64,000 nt of DNA from Astropecten irregularis (GCA_963971285.1 OZ020254.1:6014001-6078000), one strand, 5' to 3'. Positions 35,799-48,870 are shown, counted from the stretch's first letter. Program-made: numbers and translations. Notes: a model not told the origin generated them from the sequence alone.

Positions 35799-36165
35799 CA
35801 ATAATAATAATAATAACGGGCATTTATAAAGCGCCTTTCCAAGAAGATCAAAGCGCTGTACATGGTTATTATCCCTGGTCATCGGGCCATAATTTACATT
35901 CCTGAAACCATCTCAACTCCCTGGGGAGCATACAGCCCCATACTGGCAACCATAGGGCGCACAGAGGCTAATCAAACCACAAAGCCATCTCTACCCTCAC
36001 AGGTACCCATTTACACCTGGGTGAAGAGGAGCAATATGTGACAAAGCATCTTGCCCAAGGACGCAAGCACCATTAACCCATGGCTGAATTCGAACCCACA
36101 ATCTGTAGATTGACCACAAGACTTTGGGTTCGACACGCCAGACCACTAGGCCACAGAACCCCTCT
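35799..36165 (-). mobile_element. tRNA-derived SINE with (TTA)n tail
   Basis: On the minus strand the head carries an A-box-like TGGCCTAGTGGTCTGG and a B box GGTTCGAATTC (RNA polymerase III promoter). A body containing CTCTTCACCCAGGTGTAAAT follows, then the tail AGGCGCTTTATAAATGC and a TTA repeat. These are hallmarks of an invertebrate SINE. Confidence 0.85.
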
Positions 36166-36227
36166 ATGTGTCATTCGCACTATGAGTTAGGCACGTGCAT
36201 GATTAAGATTTTCCATTCGTTATACAT

Positions 36228-37007
36228 GTTTAGTAAAGCTGCGAGCATATTTCCTGGGCATACTATGTTAATATCCTGATGAAAACAAAAATGAAATAAT
36301 AAAGAAATAAAATATTAAAGTTTACGCACCAAAGATAATCATGGTTGTCATAAGCTATCAATTTACTCATTTCATGATTTTTGAATGCAGGTGGAGAGTG
36401 CATTAATATACCATCTCAACAGTTTTAATATTACATGAAAACACATGTTTAGCGTAGCTGTGGGCATACTATGTTAATATTCTGATGAAAACAAAAATGA
36501 AATTCTAAAGAAATAAAATACTGAAGTTTACGCAACAAAGATATAATGATTGTCATAAGCTATCAATTTACCCATTACATGATTTTTGAATGCAGGTGGA
36601 GAGTGCTATAATATACCATCTCATAATTTTTAATATTAAATGAAAACACATGTTTAGCGTAGCTGTGGGCATACTATGTTAATATCCTGATGAAAACAAA
36701 AATGAAATTATAAAGAAATAAAATACTGAAGTTTACGCAACAAAGATATAATGATTGTCATAAGCTATCAATTTACTCATTTCATGATTTTTGAATGCAG
36801 GTGGAGAGTGCTATAATATACCATCTCATAATTTTTAATATTAAATGAAAACACATGTTTAGCGTAGCTGTGGGCATACTATGTTAATATCCTGATGAAA
36901 ACAAAAATGAAATTATAAAGAAATAAAATACTGAAGTTTACGCAACAAAGATATAATGATTGTCATAAGCTATCAATTTACTAATTTCATGATTTTTGAA
37001 TGCAGGT
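36228..37007. repeat. 205-bp tandem repeat, about 3.8 units
   Basis: The word TTTGAATGCAGGTG recurs every 205 bp (tgcag at 36,386, 36,591, 36,796 and 37,001). Units 2-4 are nearly identical; unit 1 is more diverged. Each unit contains GGGCATACTATGTTAATA and ACTGAAGTTTACGCAAC. It is AT-rich with no coding signal. Confidence 0.93.
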
Positions 37008-38304
37008 GATGGATGGCGTGTAATGCTATATCATCGTATTGTCTTCTACTACATAAACACATGTTGGCCATTTGGGCGCCAAAATGCAATTATCATTTTG
37101 ATATTTATTGCAGTACATTCTGTCTTGTCAATTTACCATTACCGGTATCATGTTTCATTAGAACATAAAAAGAATGAAATTGTGCATTTTGATCAAGCAA
37201 TTGACTAATGAACAACTGATTGGCTGGCATCATGGTGTTTAATTGTCTTATCTTGGGAATTCTAATCTAAAGTGACACGAGTTGGTTTTCTACTGACACC
37301 AGTATCAGTATTGGTGTTGAATAAATAAATGAAATCATTGTAACACATCGGATGAATCTATGCATTATTATCAATGAGAGAGTTTGAAGCTGGGTCTTCA
37401 ACTGACAGCGCAAGCGCAACAACGTGCGCATGCTCATAGTTACTTCACTCTGCTGTCGTCAACGTTTCAATAGTCTGCAATTGCTTTTGTGTGTATACAT
37501 TTTCATAAACCTTGTATTTGATCCAGTCGCAGCACATAGTCTGCAAAAGCGTCCAAATGTAATAGAATGATGACGTGGACAGGTTTGGACAACACAAAAC
37601 CAAGGTTGACACTGGCTGGTTTAAAATGTCAAGCATACGTCAGAAACGTATAAACCCCACCAATGAGATCGCCTTGCATATTTGGACTTGCACCCCCCTG
37701 TATACAAATGTTGTATAGTACCAGGTAGAAACAAAAGAGGCTCCCATGGGGTTGACTTCATGATGTAGCCTACATGGTAGGTTAAACCCAAGACAATCCC
37801 AATAACGAACCTGTCCTTCAGACCAGAAACCACTTTGTTCATGCATGGAGCATACAGCGCCCTAGCTCTATGCAAGAGGGAAGGAAAAAACTACCTCCAT
37901 GCACGGTTTTCGGTTCGTCTGTCTAAGCTAACACAATTATATACGGTATACGGTTCCAGGATTATGTCAAACGTGCACTAATTTCAGGTCTCCGTTTATC
38001 GGTTACATCAGATGCACATAGCCTATATTACATTTGACCTTCACATTGTGTACATATCAGTTAGTCGGCGAGTTTATTATTTAATGGGAATTTATATCAA
38101 TATTAAGCATGTGTACATGGGAATGTTTTCATGTACTGACACAAAAAGCACGGCACATTCGAAATACTGTTGAAAGGTGTTATGTTAAAGTATTCGATGT
38201 CTGATTGTTTACGGAAATCCTGAACTGAGTTAACAAAAATGCTGACCCCTTCCATCACTAAAAAATATGATAAATGATAAGCAATATGGGAAACAAAGGG
38301 GAAA

Positions 38305-38545
38305 AGCAAGCCTGATGAAGGCTAGCAGTTCCAGCAGCCGAAACGTCACTACCAGCAACACGACATCTCGTGACTTTGACCCTTTTCTTTCTATTAATAA
38401 GCAATATACCAAACGAAAAATGTCAATTCATGTTCGGAACGTCGAGATAATACCACCGGTTCTTCTCCGAACCACACACTCTCACAGAAGAGATTACATG
38501 GTGTCACCGCAAACCTACCTTCCTGTTAGTATTTCCACCATGCAT
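38305..38545 (+). repeat. Dispersed repeat with stem-GAAACG motif, copy 2
   Basis: CCTGATGAAGGCTAGC...AGCAGCCGAAACGTC starts it (38,311-38,347). ACATGGTGTCACCGCAAACC near 38,500 matches the other copies. A family A MITE follows. Confidence 0.5.
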
Positions 38546-38553
38546 AGCTTTAA

Positions 38554-38911
38554 AGGTAATATCATACTAGTTGGTTTTTATCAAAAAAATACAGATTCAT
38601 GGGCAAAAATATAAAGACAGATACAGTGACAGTCATCTGTGAAAATTTCAGTTCCATACGGTGCCCACTTTTTGAGAAAACATTGAAAACGGCCACAGTA
38701 TTTCTTAAGTCTTTTCTCTTTTATTTTTGATCTTTAAAAGATCAAAAATAAGTCTGGTCACTGGTTTTACTCTTTTCTGGATAAATACAGCATTTCAGGC
38801 AGAAATATTTAAATGGTATGTTTCTACCATCGCCATCTTTATACCCTTTAAGTTATAGATAAATCTGTGAAGATATCTGTTTTGGTATGCTACCAAAGTA
38901 CGATACTACCT
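38554..38911 (-). mobile_element. TTAA MITE, family A, full length
   Basis: It is in reverse orientation with TTAA at 38,550-38,553 and 38,912-38,915. The ends are AGGTAATATCATACTAGTTG and CCAAAGTACGATACTACCT. It inserted beside a repeat shared with 23.0 and 49.1 kb. Confidence 0.9.
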
Positions 38912-40762
38912 TTAAGTCTTATTTGGAATACATCCAATAACCATTTGTTACCTGCATTACAACACTGCGTATACATGTTGGTATATACATTTTGTTAAGA
39001 TAAAGGGTGATGGGAACTATATCTGACACTTTTTGTGTGTTCTGCGCTGTTTTCTTCGTTTAATTTCTGGATACTCTCTTTTATAGCAAAGTTCACGAGA
39101 AGAGTGTGTACCACAAACGAGGAACTACGGATATTGCAGTATTTTAAAAAAATACAAAATCCCCCGAAAGTATAAATTGTGCCGAAAATTCAAAATAGGA
39201 ACACTGTAGCGAGCCCTGTCATGTCCTATAGAACTAATTAATGTTGAATCATTTTGTTTATTCATATAATTGTATATTGAGTCTTTTTTGGGGCCATGTT
39301 GAATTTTCAGGAATAATAAGGCCGAGCGAGTGTAGCTCAGTTTATAGACACGTTGTTTTTTACACCACCTCAATTTTTTTTCGCCTGGCCGCACTCTTTA
39401 CACGATGCTCCTAATAATGAGCTTCATCAATATTATTTACCAAACGTCGACCGTCTGTGCGCTCCGATCCCCTGCATGCACTGGGGGAATATACGGCAAC
39501 TCTTGCTGCTCGTTCGCCCGAGAGAAATAACAGCGAGCAATAATGCAGCCTGTTGCTAGGGTCTCCAATTTCTTGCTTCGCGGCGTTCTATCCACTTTAT
39601 TGTATTGGCACAATAGTGATAATAATATGCCTGCCGGTGTAAAAATGGTCATTTTACAAACTATAACATGCCTCCGTTTTTTTTTCATTAAAAAAAATAT
39701 TTCTTATCATTATTATTACGTTTTTTCTTCAGGTCTGTAGGTAGCAAAAACTGCACAGAAATTGATGAAATAGGCATACACGTAAATGACCATCTCTATG
39801 ACAATTTGTTTGACGGCTATTGCTTTACACAAGGTCAGTTTGATCGAGTTCCTAGAAGGTGATAATTCATTAGTGAACTGCAGGACTCGGTGCCTTGTGA
39901 TCCTGTGCTTTACCCCCGCTGAGCATGCCCGTGTATTATCAACCTCGATATACGAACTCTATTAATATGACACCACGTCACAGTTTGCCTCCATTTTGAG
40001 GTTTTAATTTCTAGAAAATTTCAGTTTACGTTCTGGTCAACGAATAAAAGCAGTTATTATAGAACTGATTGCTTCCAAGTTTCTATATAATATTGTTAAT
40101 ATAATCTATTTATCAAATGTTTTTCTTCTATGATGTGTTATTTTGTCTTATATGAATAATTATGTGCTCTACTGAAATATCTAATAGCTTCCCACGTTTG
40201 TTTCATGTCGTCGCATGTATTTTTTATTTTAACATCCTCTCATATTTTTTTCATTCGAAGTGGATTTTCCACCCTTTGAAATCGATCCACTATTGCCCTA
40301 ACCAGTGTCATACATAAATCGATATGTATATATAGCACACACAAGCATGTGACTGTAATAATACACTCTGAAAATGTTTTAATAAATCATGATCGAGCCA
40401 ATTTACCAGCAGTGGCCATTTTTTTTCGGTGTCGAGAAAACTCTTCTCGATTTTGACGCAAGCTCGGCGACAAGTGCGATTTTTATCGCGGAAGCCAGTG
40501 ACTGTATACACATTATCAGAATCCCGACCTTGTAATTAAGTCACGCAAATTATATTTGGCATCATGGCAAATGATTCAAATCTTGTAGTGCACCGTGCGG
40601 TATAGAAACCTTCAATTCAAAATGGCCTTCTAATACATAGGTGTGTCATATAGATACGTGGCACGATGTGGACTCAATCGTAATCTAAAATTAAACACAA
40701 AATAGGGGGAAATTGAAGGTTTTTTTTAAATGTTCTTTCACAAATAATAATAAAACGAAAGG

Positions 40763-42237
40763 GTATAGCGTGCAATGTTTACATTTATCCCCGAAAAGAG
40801 ATCTATTCTTAATAGAAATATCTCTATTAAGAACAGAAATATCTCTATTAAGAATAGGGATATCTCTATTAAGAACAGAAATATCTCTATTAAGAATAGG
40901 GATATCTCTCTTGAGAATAGATATCACTATTAAGAATAGAGATATCTCTATCAAGAATATATCACAGTTACGAATAGAGATATCTCTATCAGAAACAGAG
41001 ATATTTCTCCTACGAATAGCGATATCGCTTTAAGAACAGATATCACTATTACGAATGCAGATATCTCTATTCAGAATACAGATATCACTATTAAGAATGC
41101 AGATATCACTATTAAGAATACAGATATCACTATTAAGAATAAAGATATCACTATTAAGAATACAGATATCACTATTAAGAATACATATATCACTATTAAG
41201 AATACAGATATCACTATTAAGAATACAGATATCACTATTAAGAATACAGATATCCCTATTAAGAATACAGATATCACTATTAAGAATACAGATATCCCTA
41301 TTAAGAATACAGATATCACTATTAAGAATACAGATATCACTATTAAGAATACAGATATCCCTATTAAGAATACAGATATCTCTATTCAGAATAGATATCA
41401 CTATTAAGAAAATAGGATATCTCTATTCAGAATAGATATCACTATTAAGAATAGAGATATATCTATTAGCAGAGATGTCTCTAAAAGGAACAGAGATATC
41501 TCTATTATAAGAATGGGGGATATAATTATTTAAAACATCACAGCAATGCAATGAATGAATACAGATATCACTATTAAGAATACAGATATCTCTATTAAGA
41601 ATACAGATATCACTTTTAAGAATACAGATATCTCTATTAAGAATACAGATATCACTATTAAGAATACAGATATCTCTATTAAGAATACAGATATCACTAT
41701 TAAGAATACAGATATCACTATTAAGAATACAGATATCTCTATTAAGAATACAGATATCACTATTAAGAATACAGATATCACTATTAAGAATACAGATATC
41801 TCTATTAAGAATACAGATATCTCTATTAAGAATACAGATATCACTATTAAGAATACAGATATCACTATTAAGAATACAGATATCCCTATTAAGAATACAG
41901 ATATCTCTATTCAGAATAGATATCACTATTAAGAAAATAGGATATCTCTATTCAGAATAGATATCACTATTAAGAATAGAGATATATCTATTAGCAGAGA
42001 TGTCTCTAAAAGGAACAGAGATATCTCTATTATAAGAATGGGGGATATAATTATTTAAAACATCACAGCAATGCAATGAATGGTATAGAATTCTCTATTA
42101 GGAACAGAAATATCTCTATTGAGAATAGAGATATCTCTAATAGGAATAGATATCACTATTTAGAACATAGGTATCACTATTAAGAATATAGATATCTCTC
42201 TTCCGGGATTAAATGTAAACTTTGCACGCCATAAGGG
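40763..42237. mobile_element. Putative TIR element filled with a 21-bp satellite
   Basis: The left border reads GCGTGCAATGTTTACATTT-ATCCCCG. The complement of the right border (42,201-42,230) reads GCGTGCAAAGTTTACATTT-AATCCCGG. These ~35-bp inverted repeats enclose nothing but the 21-bp satellite, so the whole may be a non-autonomous transposon whose interior has expanded. No target duplication is clear. Confidence 0.6.
40800..42195. repeat. 21-bp satellite (ATTAAGAATACAGATATCACT)
   Basis: There are about 60 units, most regular at 41,040-41,400 and 41,550-41,925, with variants AGATATCTCT, AGATATCCCT and AGATATCACT. A higher-order duplication of 525 bp (25 x 21) repeats 41,391-41,555 at 41,916-42,080. 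Because 21 is a multiple of 3, several frames on both strands stay open and spell 7-residue repeats such as TDITIKN. I do not call these genes. Confidence 0.95.
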
Positions 42238-42528
42238 CGGGGTATATAAGCGAAACATCACAGCAATGGTTCACGTGGTCCAGTAATGATTTGTGCACAA
42301 ACGCTAAGCAGTTTCATTGATTCCCGTTGAAAATACACAATTTCATTCTAATGTTTCATTTATTGGTTCATCAATAAATTGACATTATGACCTCTTTACT
42401 ATACGGCATCAACAAACAAAAAAACAAAGGGGGGAATCGTTAATTTAACTAACAATGCTTTATCATTAACGATCGATTTTATTTATCAATTTGCTTAATT
42501 TATTCATTGTGTGTATGTTATGTTTCTA

Positions 42529-43045
42529 CAGTGTGTCCCAAAAAAACCGATACCCATTTTCAAAAAATTATGAAAATAAACTGTATGTTTGTAGGTATTT
42601 GATTTTTAGTCTAACGCATTCAATATCTCCCAGGCCATGTTCTGATGAAATTTCAAGGCAATCCTTTCATGCATCACTGAGCAATTACTGATTGTCTGGA
42701 AAAGTCCATTTTGCTACCATTACAATTGAGAGAGAATGGTGGTCATCTTAACATTCTGAGTTGTGATCTGTAAATCTCCCCTCATTGTGGCCGCCCACAT
42801 TCACTACACACAGATCACCACTAAGATGACCAAAACTGTCACTCATCTGTATAATGGTAGCAAAATGGACTTTTCAAGACAATCAGTAATTGCTCGGTAA
42901 TGCATGAATGGATTGCATTGAAATTTGGTCAGAATTTACCCAGTGAGATAGTGAATGCAATAGGCTAAAAATCCAATAGCTGAATCCTTACAACTTCTTC
43001 TCATATTTTTTTTAAAATGGGTATCGGTTTTTTGGGGACACACTG
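42529..43045. mobile_element. Mariner-like foldback element, 517 bp
   Basis: The ends are CAGTGTGTCCCAAAAAAACC and its near complement (...GGGGACACACTG), with TA on both sides (42,527-42,528 and 43,046-43,047), the Tc1/mariner target duplication. The inverted repeat continues inward through most of the element (CAATCAGTAATTGCTC pairs with GAGCAATTACTGATTG). No transposase remains. Confidence 0.9.
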
Positions 43046-43318
43046 TATAATGCACGGGCATCAAAAACATAACAAGGGGAGGGGGGGGGGGCTTAATTTA
43101 AATAACAACGTTATACCCTTAAACGATCCACTTTATTGATTAATTTATAAATGTTTGTTATGTCTGAGGTTGACCTGTAACTGCGTAAATATTACGTGGA
43201 AAACCAAAAATATCCCGGTCCATTCTAGAGAAATGAAGAATTATTTATTAAGTATTTGTGTCAATGTGCGTAAAATGCTGCCTCGCATTTGTTTTTATGA
43301 GTCGTGTTGTCATTGAGG

Positions 43319-43356
43319 TGGGTGGGGGGGGGGGGGGGTGGAAGGGGGGGGGGAGG
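43319..43356. repeat. Poly-G tract 2
   Basis: G runs broken by T/A. Shorter similar runs lie at 18,187-18,210, 46,678-46,706, 47,186-47,213 and 53,290-53,309. Confidence 0.95.
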
Positions 43357-46300
43357 CTCTGACAATTTATCCCAATTTATTCTGATTTAAAGTCCGGTCC
43401 GGTCTCCTGTCGGGCCGAGTTTAATCAGTGTCCAATCTGATTAAGGATTAATAAAATGCTAACATCCACCATGCATGAAAGGCCCTTATATTTTGTGATT
43501 ATATAGGGGGTAAAGTCGGTAAAATGTTTAAGTGTATACGACATGAGCCGATCGTAGGGGTACAGAATAAAAAAAAAATCCATCAATATTGCTGGAATAT
43601 AAAATCTGTTTAGCCGAAACAAAGGGAACACGATGGACAGGTGTAAATATACTCTGATGTCCGTCCAATTTAGGTCTAATACTAGCGACAACAGTCATTA
43701 CATCCACTGGCTGAGGAACCTTAATATTAACAGCTAGAAAGTGACAAAAACGCGTACACCCCGTCAGCAGAGTGTGAGGTGTAATACGCGAGGGGGGTTA
43801 GTTCATCGGAAGAAAATGAGGAGGCCAGCTCCGGTTAAGGATAATGTCTGGACAGTCGACAGAGAAATTAACAGTGATAGGTTATGAAATATCTTGAGAA
43901 ACCCACGCTGATTGATCTGATAATAGCTACAGGTTTATAACTTGAACCGCGCAGCCTGTTTATACACGGTCAGAACTTGCCATAGATAGGTGTCGTTTTC
44001 ATGGCATCACTTTCGGCGCCGATACTACTGTTATCTAAGATCTTGGGTTAGTTTCGTAAGGCGACAAAGGACACACAAGAACAGTTGAAGGACTGTCAAA
44101 ATACAGATTTTTGCATCGAACATGGGAGAATCATGGAGGAAAGAAGGACTAATGCATTTTTCATGTATAATTACACACGACTTATTTTGATGTTTAATTA
44201 ACTCCCATGTCCTCTATGCATAATTTATGAAATTGAAGGATAGATCTTTGCTTTTAGGAAACAAGTCGATTTACGTATCCACAGAAAATCTAAATGGAAA
44301 AGGAAGTACAAAGAAGTGCAGGTACGTAGCCTCTGTATTCACTATTTTAAAAAATCTTGAAAACTAAGAAATGGAAACAAATCTTCGCCAACATCACGAA
44401 CTGACACCCAACTTCACGAAGTTCACGAGTTTTAAAAAATAAAATCTAAATATAACGACCTTTATTTATTTTTTACTTGCCTCTCAAACATATATTAATT
44501 CATTGTACTAGTCGACGTATTTTGAGTTGTTTGCTGGTATTAATTAACTAGGAATTAAGCCTACAACATGCATCTCATTCCGTGAAAACGAAAAATTATG
44601 TAAACGTTATTAATTCCGTTTCAATCGCGCGCATAAAACCATTAGGCGCAGCGCTCGTATAACATGGATATAATCGATCGGTTTCACGATGTGACACTGC
44701 GGTGCGTGTTAGTTTGTGAAACCGATTTTTAGCAGATGTACACATGGTTGTCCCTACAGTTTACTATGGGAAAATAACTTGCGAGTCAGTTCGTGAAACC
44801 GAGCATCGGGGAAAACCCGAAAAGTGATGCTCCTAATTAGTCTAATTAGCGAAGTTTCTGTATAGACAAAGCCTTGTAAATTGGTATACCGGCAGATATA
44901 CACACAAATAGTCCAAATGAAAACAAAAAAATAAATATGCACATATTACATACATTGGGTGTCAGTTCGTGGTGTCGGCGATGGAATACAAACAAACATC
45001 CTAATAAACAAAAACAAATAAACAAACAACAACAAAAACATCAAGCTCTATAACGTGCCAACCTTCTGCGTTTTTTTTTCAATTGCTGTATCTTGCATTG
45101 CTTGGACCACGTAGGGGAAATCACACCGATGCTTTTCATAGTAATATCACCGGGGAATGTGTCTTCCCATTCACCGGTGTGCTTCCGTACCCATCGGGGA
45201 TACATATAATCTTTTCCTTGGCGTACGTGCCATCAGCATAAATGCATTAGTAGTAAAGTACGCGACACTTGAACAGTACTCACAACCTTCAACTCTTGGA
45301 TTAACGACGGAGTCCCATCATAATCATTCTCTCCGCTCTGGAATAATGAGGGGATAAGACATCTGCCATAACATCGTAGAGATCGTAACTTGATATAATT
45401 CGATCGTAAGATAAATGCATAAACGGCATACAGGAGGTATAACGTGCGCACACTTAATCATGATTTCCATTATTGTGTGGATTTGTACATGCACTATAAA
45501 GACCCGGATAACAAAACAAAGCCCGCACGGTTTATGTAGCAGGTGCATGTATAGGTCTAAATGACATTCCTTCTCGGATTGGATCCACAATGTAAGGCTT
45601 GTTAGCTGCTTTTGAGAAAGAATTACCCAGGAAAGAAATGAAAAATTTAATTGTGGATTGATCTCAGCGCTGTTCTCTCTCGGTTGTTTTTCTAAAAAAA
45701 AAACACCATCATTTTTGGACATTTTTGGACATTTTTTTATTTGATTGTTTGGTTCTTTGGTCTGTTGGGATCGTTTGTTCGTTCGTTTGTTTGACAGATC
45801 CATTCTGCCTGAGTGCATTATGCAAGAAAAAAAAAAAAAAAACCCAGCAAGCAAGGCTTCTATAGATAGCAGGTCTGTTAACTCTTAAGCAATGGCTGTG
45901 CATATTGGTATAATTATGCTTTTTGTAAAAACTGTCTTATTCAGAAAGAATTATGTCCCTAAAGACCCTTAAAGACTTTGGAAATCACGGGAGACAATTA
46001 TGTTCGTTCAGAAGTTTACGAGACTCTTTTCAAACATTCTAACTTACGCAGCAAATCCTTAAGTTATCACAAAACAAGAAAATGATAACTGAAAATCAGA
46101 TCAACAGCTTTCTTGGAGATTTGAGATTATATTTCTGTCAGTGGCCCTCATTCGCTCTGAACGTGGAGGGTTGCCTCATTACAGCCGGCTGCAATTGTAT
46201 TTGAGAAAATTTACATTTTGGGGCGTTTTTCCTTTAGGCATTTTAGCAAAATATTTCATCGGCTAACCAACCCTCAAAAATGAAAATGATTAGTTAGATG

Positions 46301-47184
46301 AGGGTTCAAAGTTCCATTTGCAGTATTGCACCCAAAAATTGAACTACGAAGTTTTTTTTTACACTAAGGTCAATGTGAGTTTATTTTAGTGTGGTGCACC
46401 TCGAGCTACTCATCTAGCGCCCTCTATCGGTCACCGAGCTGTGCAAAATATGCCATCGTATGCACCTCACAGTATGAACGTCCATGAAGCCTCCAATCTA
46501 CTATTCAAAGACACAATGCGCAAAGACACAATGCGGCAACACATCATTACCCACAGCACCGCTCACGGTGCCGAGTTGCTTCCAGAAAAAAAACACACAC
46601 AACAAAGAATCCGGTGACGTCAGTATTCGCTTAATTCGCCTGCATTTAAATGAGTATATTTTCTGTTCTCCTTTCTGGCGGGGTGGGGGGGGGGGGGAGG
46701 GGGGATGGCGAACGGAGAGAGGTCGATTTCAATCTTGGGATGAAGTCCTGAGGGTGTCAAAGATATGATGTAGGCTTCATTCTGATGAAGAGGAGACGCA
46801 TTTTGACCGACGTGCCCGGGCGTCAGATGAACACTGGCCCTGGTGCGCCGAGTTGCCTTGAAAAACGGACTGAAATCATAGCTGAAAGCGCCGAGTGAAA
46901 TAATTCAGAGTCGAAGGTAACAAAGTAAGCTGATCTCGTAGGAATTGAGTGACAAACATGTTTCGGGAAGCTAAGGGCAGGCACAGACTCCTTATTTGAA
47001 ATCACAACACAGTGACGCTGGATAACGAAGACACGGTCCTAATCGATAGCCGCAACGCGTTGCTTTCACTGGATTCGAATTCACCATAAGAGGAAAATAA
47101 GGGGAAAATATGACTTGTTCTTGCTATTTTCAATTTGTTAAATGGCTCATGTTTTCTTGTTGAATTCTCAAGTTGAGGCCGTCT

Positions 47185-47215
<31 letters not shown>

Positions 47216-47436
47216 GTCACCCTGAAAAATGAATCTGGTGGACGGTCGCAATATTTTCGACGGTTGTCAAAATTGCTTTAGCGGCATGGATGGAAAGGGG
47301 CCTAATTATTACGGTAAAGTTAAACTTCTCAGGCTCAGTTTTACGAAGTTCATAGCCGACCAAGTACAGTATTAAGATATTTTGTAATGATTGTAAAACA
47401 ATCGGAACAAATTAAGTGATTGTAGCTAGGAGGGCC

Positions 47437-47475
47437 TGGTGCGTTTCGATCCTAGCAGGATCTTCCTCATATGCT
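47437..47475 (-). other. Stem-loop with GAAACG (hammerhead-like)
   Basis: The minus strand reads TGAGGAAGATCC-TGCTA-GGATCGAAACGC: a 5-bp stem (GATCC/GGATC) directly before GAAAC. It resembles, but does not fully match, a hammerhead ribozyme core. Confidence 0.4.
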
Positions 47476-47761
47476 AAATGACAAGAGGACAGGATAACCA
47501 TTAATTTATATAATTTCAGGTCATTATTTAGGCTGATGATAAGTTTGCAGTTGCAGTTTCTTACATGTAATTGAACAAATTAATTAAGGATAGACCTGGA
47601 GCGACGATTTCGATTGCAGCAACTGAAATAAAACACTAAAAAACAACATGCAAACAGAGTCGCCACGTTATAAAACCACATGTAGGCCTTAAGTCATTTT
47701 CTGTCAATTTCAAATAAGAAGTGAGTAGACAAAAAACATTAAGATCTCCAATAACCTTCAG

Positions 47762-47810
47762 CCTCCTGGATTTGAATGATTGTTCAAAACCCAGGCATGA
47801 ATTGTATCAG
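47762..47810 (+). CDS. Candidate internal exon
   Basis: The acceptor AACCTTCAG and donor TATCAG|GTAAGC bound 49 nt. One frame reads LLDLNDCSKPRHELYQ and ends in phase 0. No family recognised. Confidence 0.22.
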
Positions 47811-48164
47811 GTAAGCTTGATAAAAAGCTGTGTACACAATTTTTGTTCATTGGCAATCCTTCGTTTAGGTACGCACTCGGTTGATAAGGTTGCATTTGAA
47901 ATAGCCGTATAATTATTTAGCCCGCCCTCTAACGGAAGCTGTGAGCACCAGTCGTCATAAAACCAACCACGAGAGGGCTCACGTTGTAGGCGCTCAGTTT
48001 CAGCACGGTGATTTGTGTTGATGTCACTGAAAAGCAAAGCGGACCGAGAAACAAATATGTTCGGAATGGGCCTCAGAGTTTAGAGAGAAATCCCCGCAGG
48101 GAGAGGTTCAATAGAGGGCGCTACACGCAACGACCATAAAAAGGGAGTCTCTGACCTTATCATA

Positions 48165-48403
48165 GGGCGTGTACGAAACGGAGGCTTAGGCTCAGACTCA
48201 GGCTCCGGCTGTATTTCCTATATCTATTTTAAAGTAACAGGTATAAAAATACAGGTTTTGGGGTACGCTTTCGAAGTACATACCTTGTTTTGAACACGAA
48301 AACGGAACTTCAATTTTTTTAGGGAAAATTTACAACCTGTATTTTCAGCTTTAAGATGACGGAGCCCAAGCCCAAGCACAATCCATCGTTTCGCAAAGGG
48401 CCC
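48165..48403. mobile_element. Family D MITE, complete copy
   Basis: The ends are GGGCGTGTACGAAACGG on the left and, complemented from the right, GGGCCCTTTGCGAAACG. A TA dinucleotide sits on each side (48,163-48,164 and 48,404-48,405), consistent with a TA target duplication. Internal GGCTCAGACTCAGGCTCC matches the copy beside the GnRH exon. Confidence 0.75.
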
Positions 48404-48597
48404 TAGTTCGTTCAAGGATTATAATGATATTGGCCAAATGACACAGACATCTCAAAACAAGTTTCGGCAAAACGCCCATAGACGTTTACTTATAGGATTC
48501 TATTTTCGTTTCCTCTTGAACATCAAGTTGACGATATGGCACAGTTTAGTCTCATTATAACGGTTATGGAAACGCGACTATAGGCCTAGGCTATATG

Positions 48598-48870
48598 TCT
48601 TTAGCACCTGGAAATGTTGACTGTCGGTTCATGTATGCTCGACGACCTGAACTTGCATCAGCATTTTCCAGTACAAACGTTATAAAACACAGCATTAACA
48701 TTTATAATGGAGAAGACTCTATACGAGAGACGATTGGTGGTACTGATATTACAGTAGTACAGCTAAGAGTGAACTCGTACAAAATATCGAAGACTATACA
48801 TGTACGTGTCGTCTTAGGTCTTTCACACCGTCACATTGATATGCACAACAAGCCATGCAGTTTGGGTTGA
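48598..48870 (+). CDS. Hypothetical 91-codon ORF
   Basis: The ATG start gives a 91-residue frame with varied, protein-like composition (for example SINIYNGEDSIRETIGGTDI, then TVVQLRVNSYKI). There is no signal peptide, no recognised motif and no clear splice site. It may be a chance ORF. Confidence 0.18.
   Translation, partial: SLAPGNVDCRFMYARRPELASAFSSTNVIKHSINIYNGEDSIRETIGGTDITVVQLRVNSYKISKTIHVRVVLGLSHRHIDMHNKPCSLG

Larger units (their letters stand above)
43050..47760. other. Unassigned stretch with three G tracts
   Basis: Only short frames. A 176-codon minus frame at 45,324-45,854 crosses AAACAAAC-like and poly-A sequence and looks like chance. A weak donor TGCAG|GTACGT lies at 44,320. 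Confidence 0.45.

Noticed and set aside
39320..39360. tRNA A-box-like GTGTAGCTCAGTTTATAG
   Set aside because: No matching B box or foldable tRNA downstream; at most a SINE head scrap.
40713..41932. Long frames spelling 7-residue repeats (TDITIKN and the like) on both strands
   Set aside because: They come from a 21-bp satellite whose period is a multiple of three.
41040..42080. Possible CRISPR array
   Set aside because: Repeats are contiguous with no unique spacers, and the genome is animal.
45324..45854. 176-codon minus-strand frame
   Set aside because: It crosses poly-A and simple repeats, has no good start context and no recognised motif.
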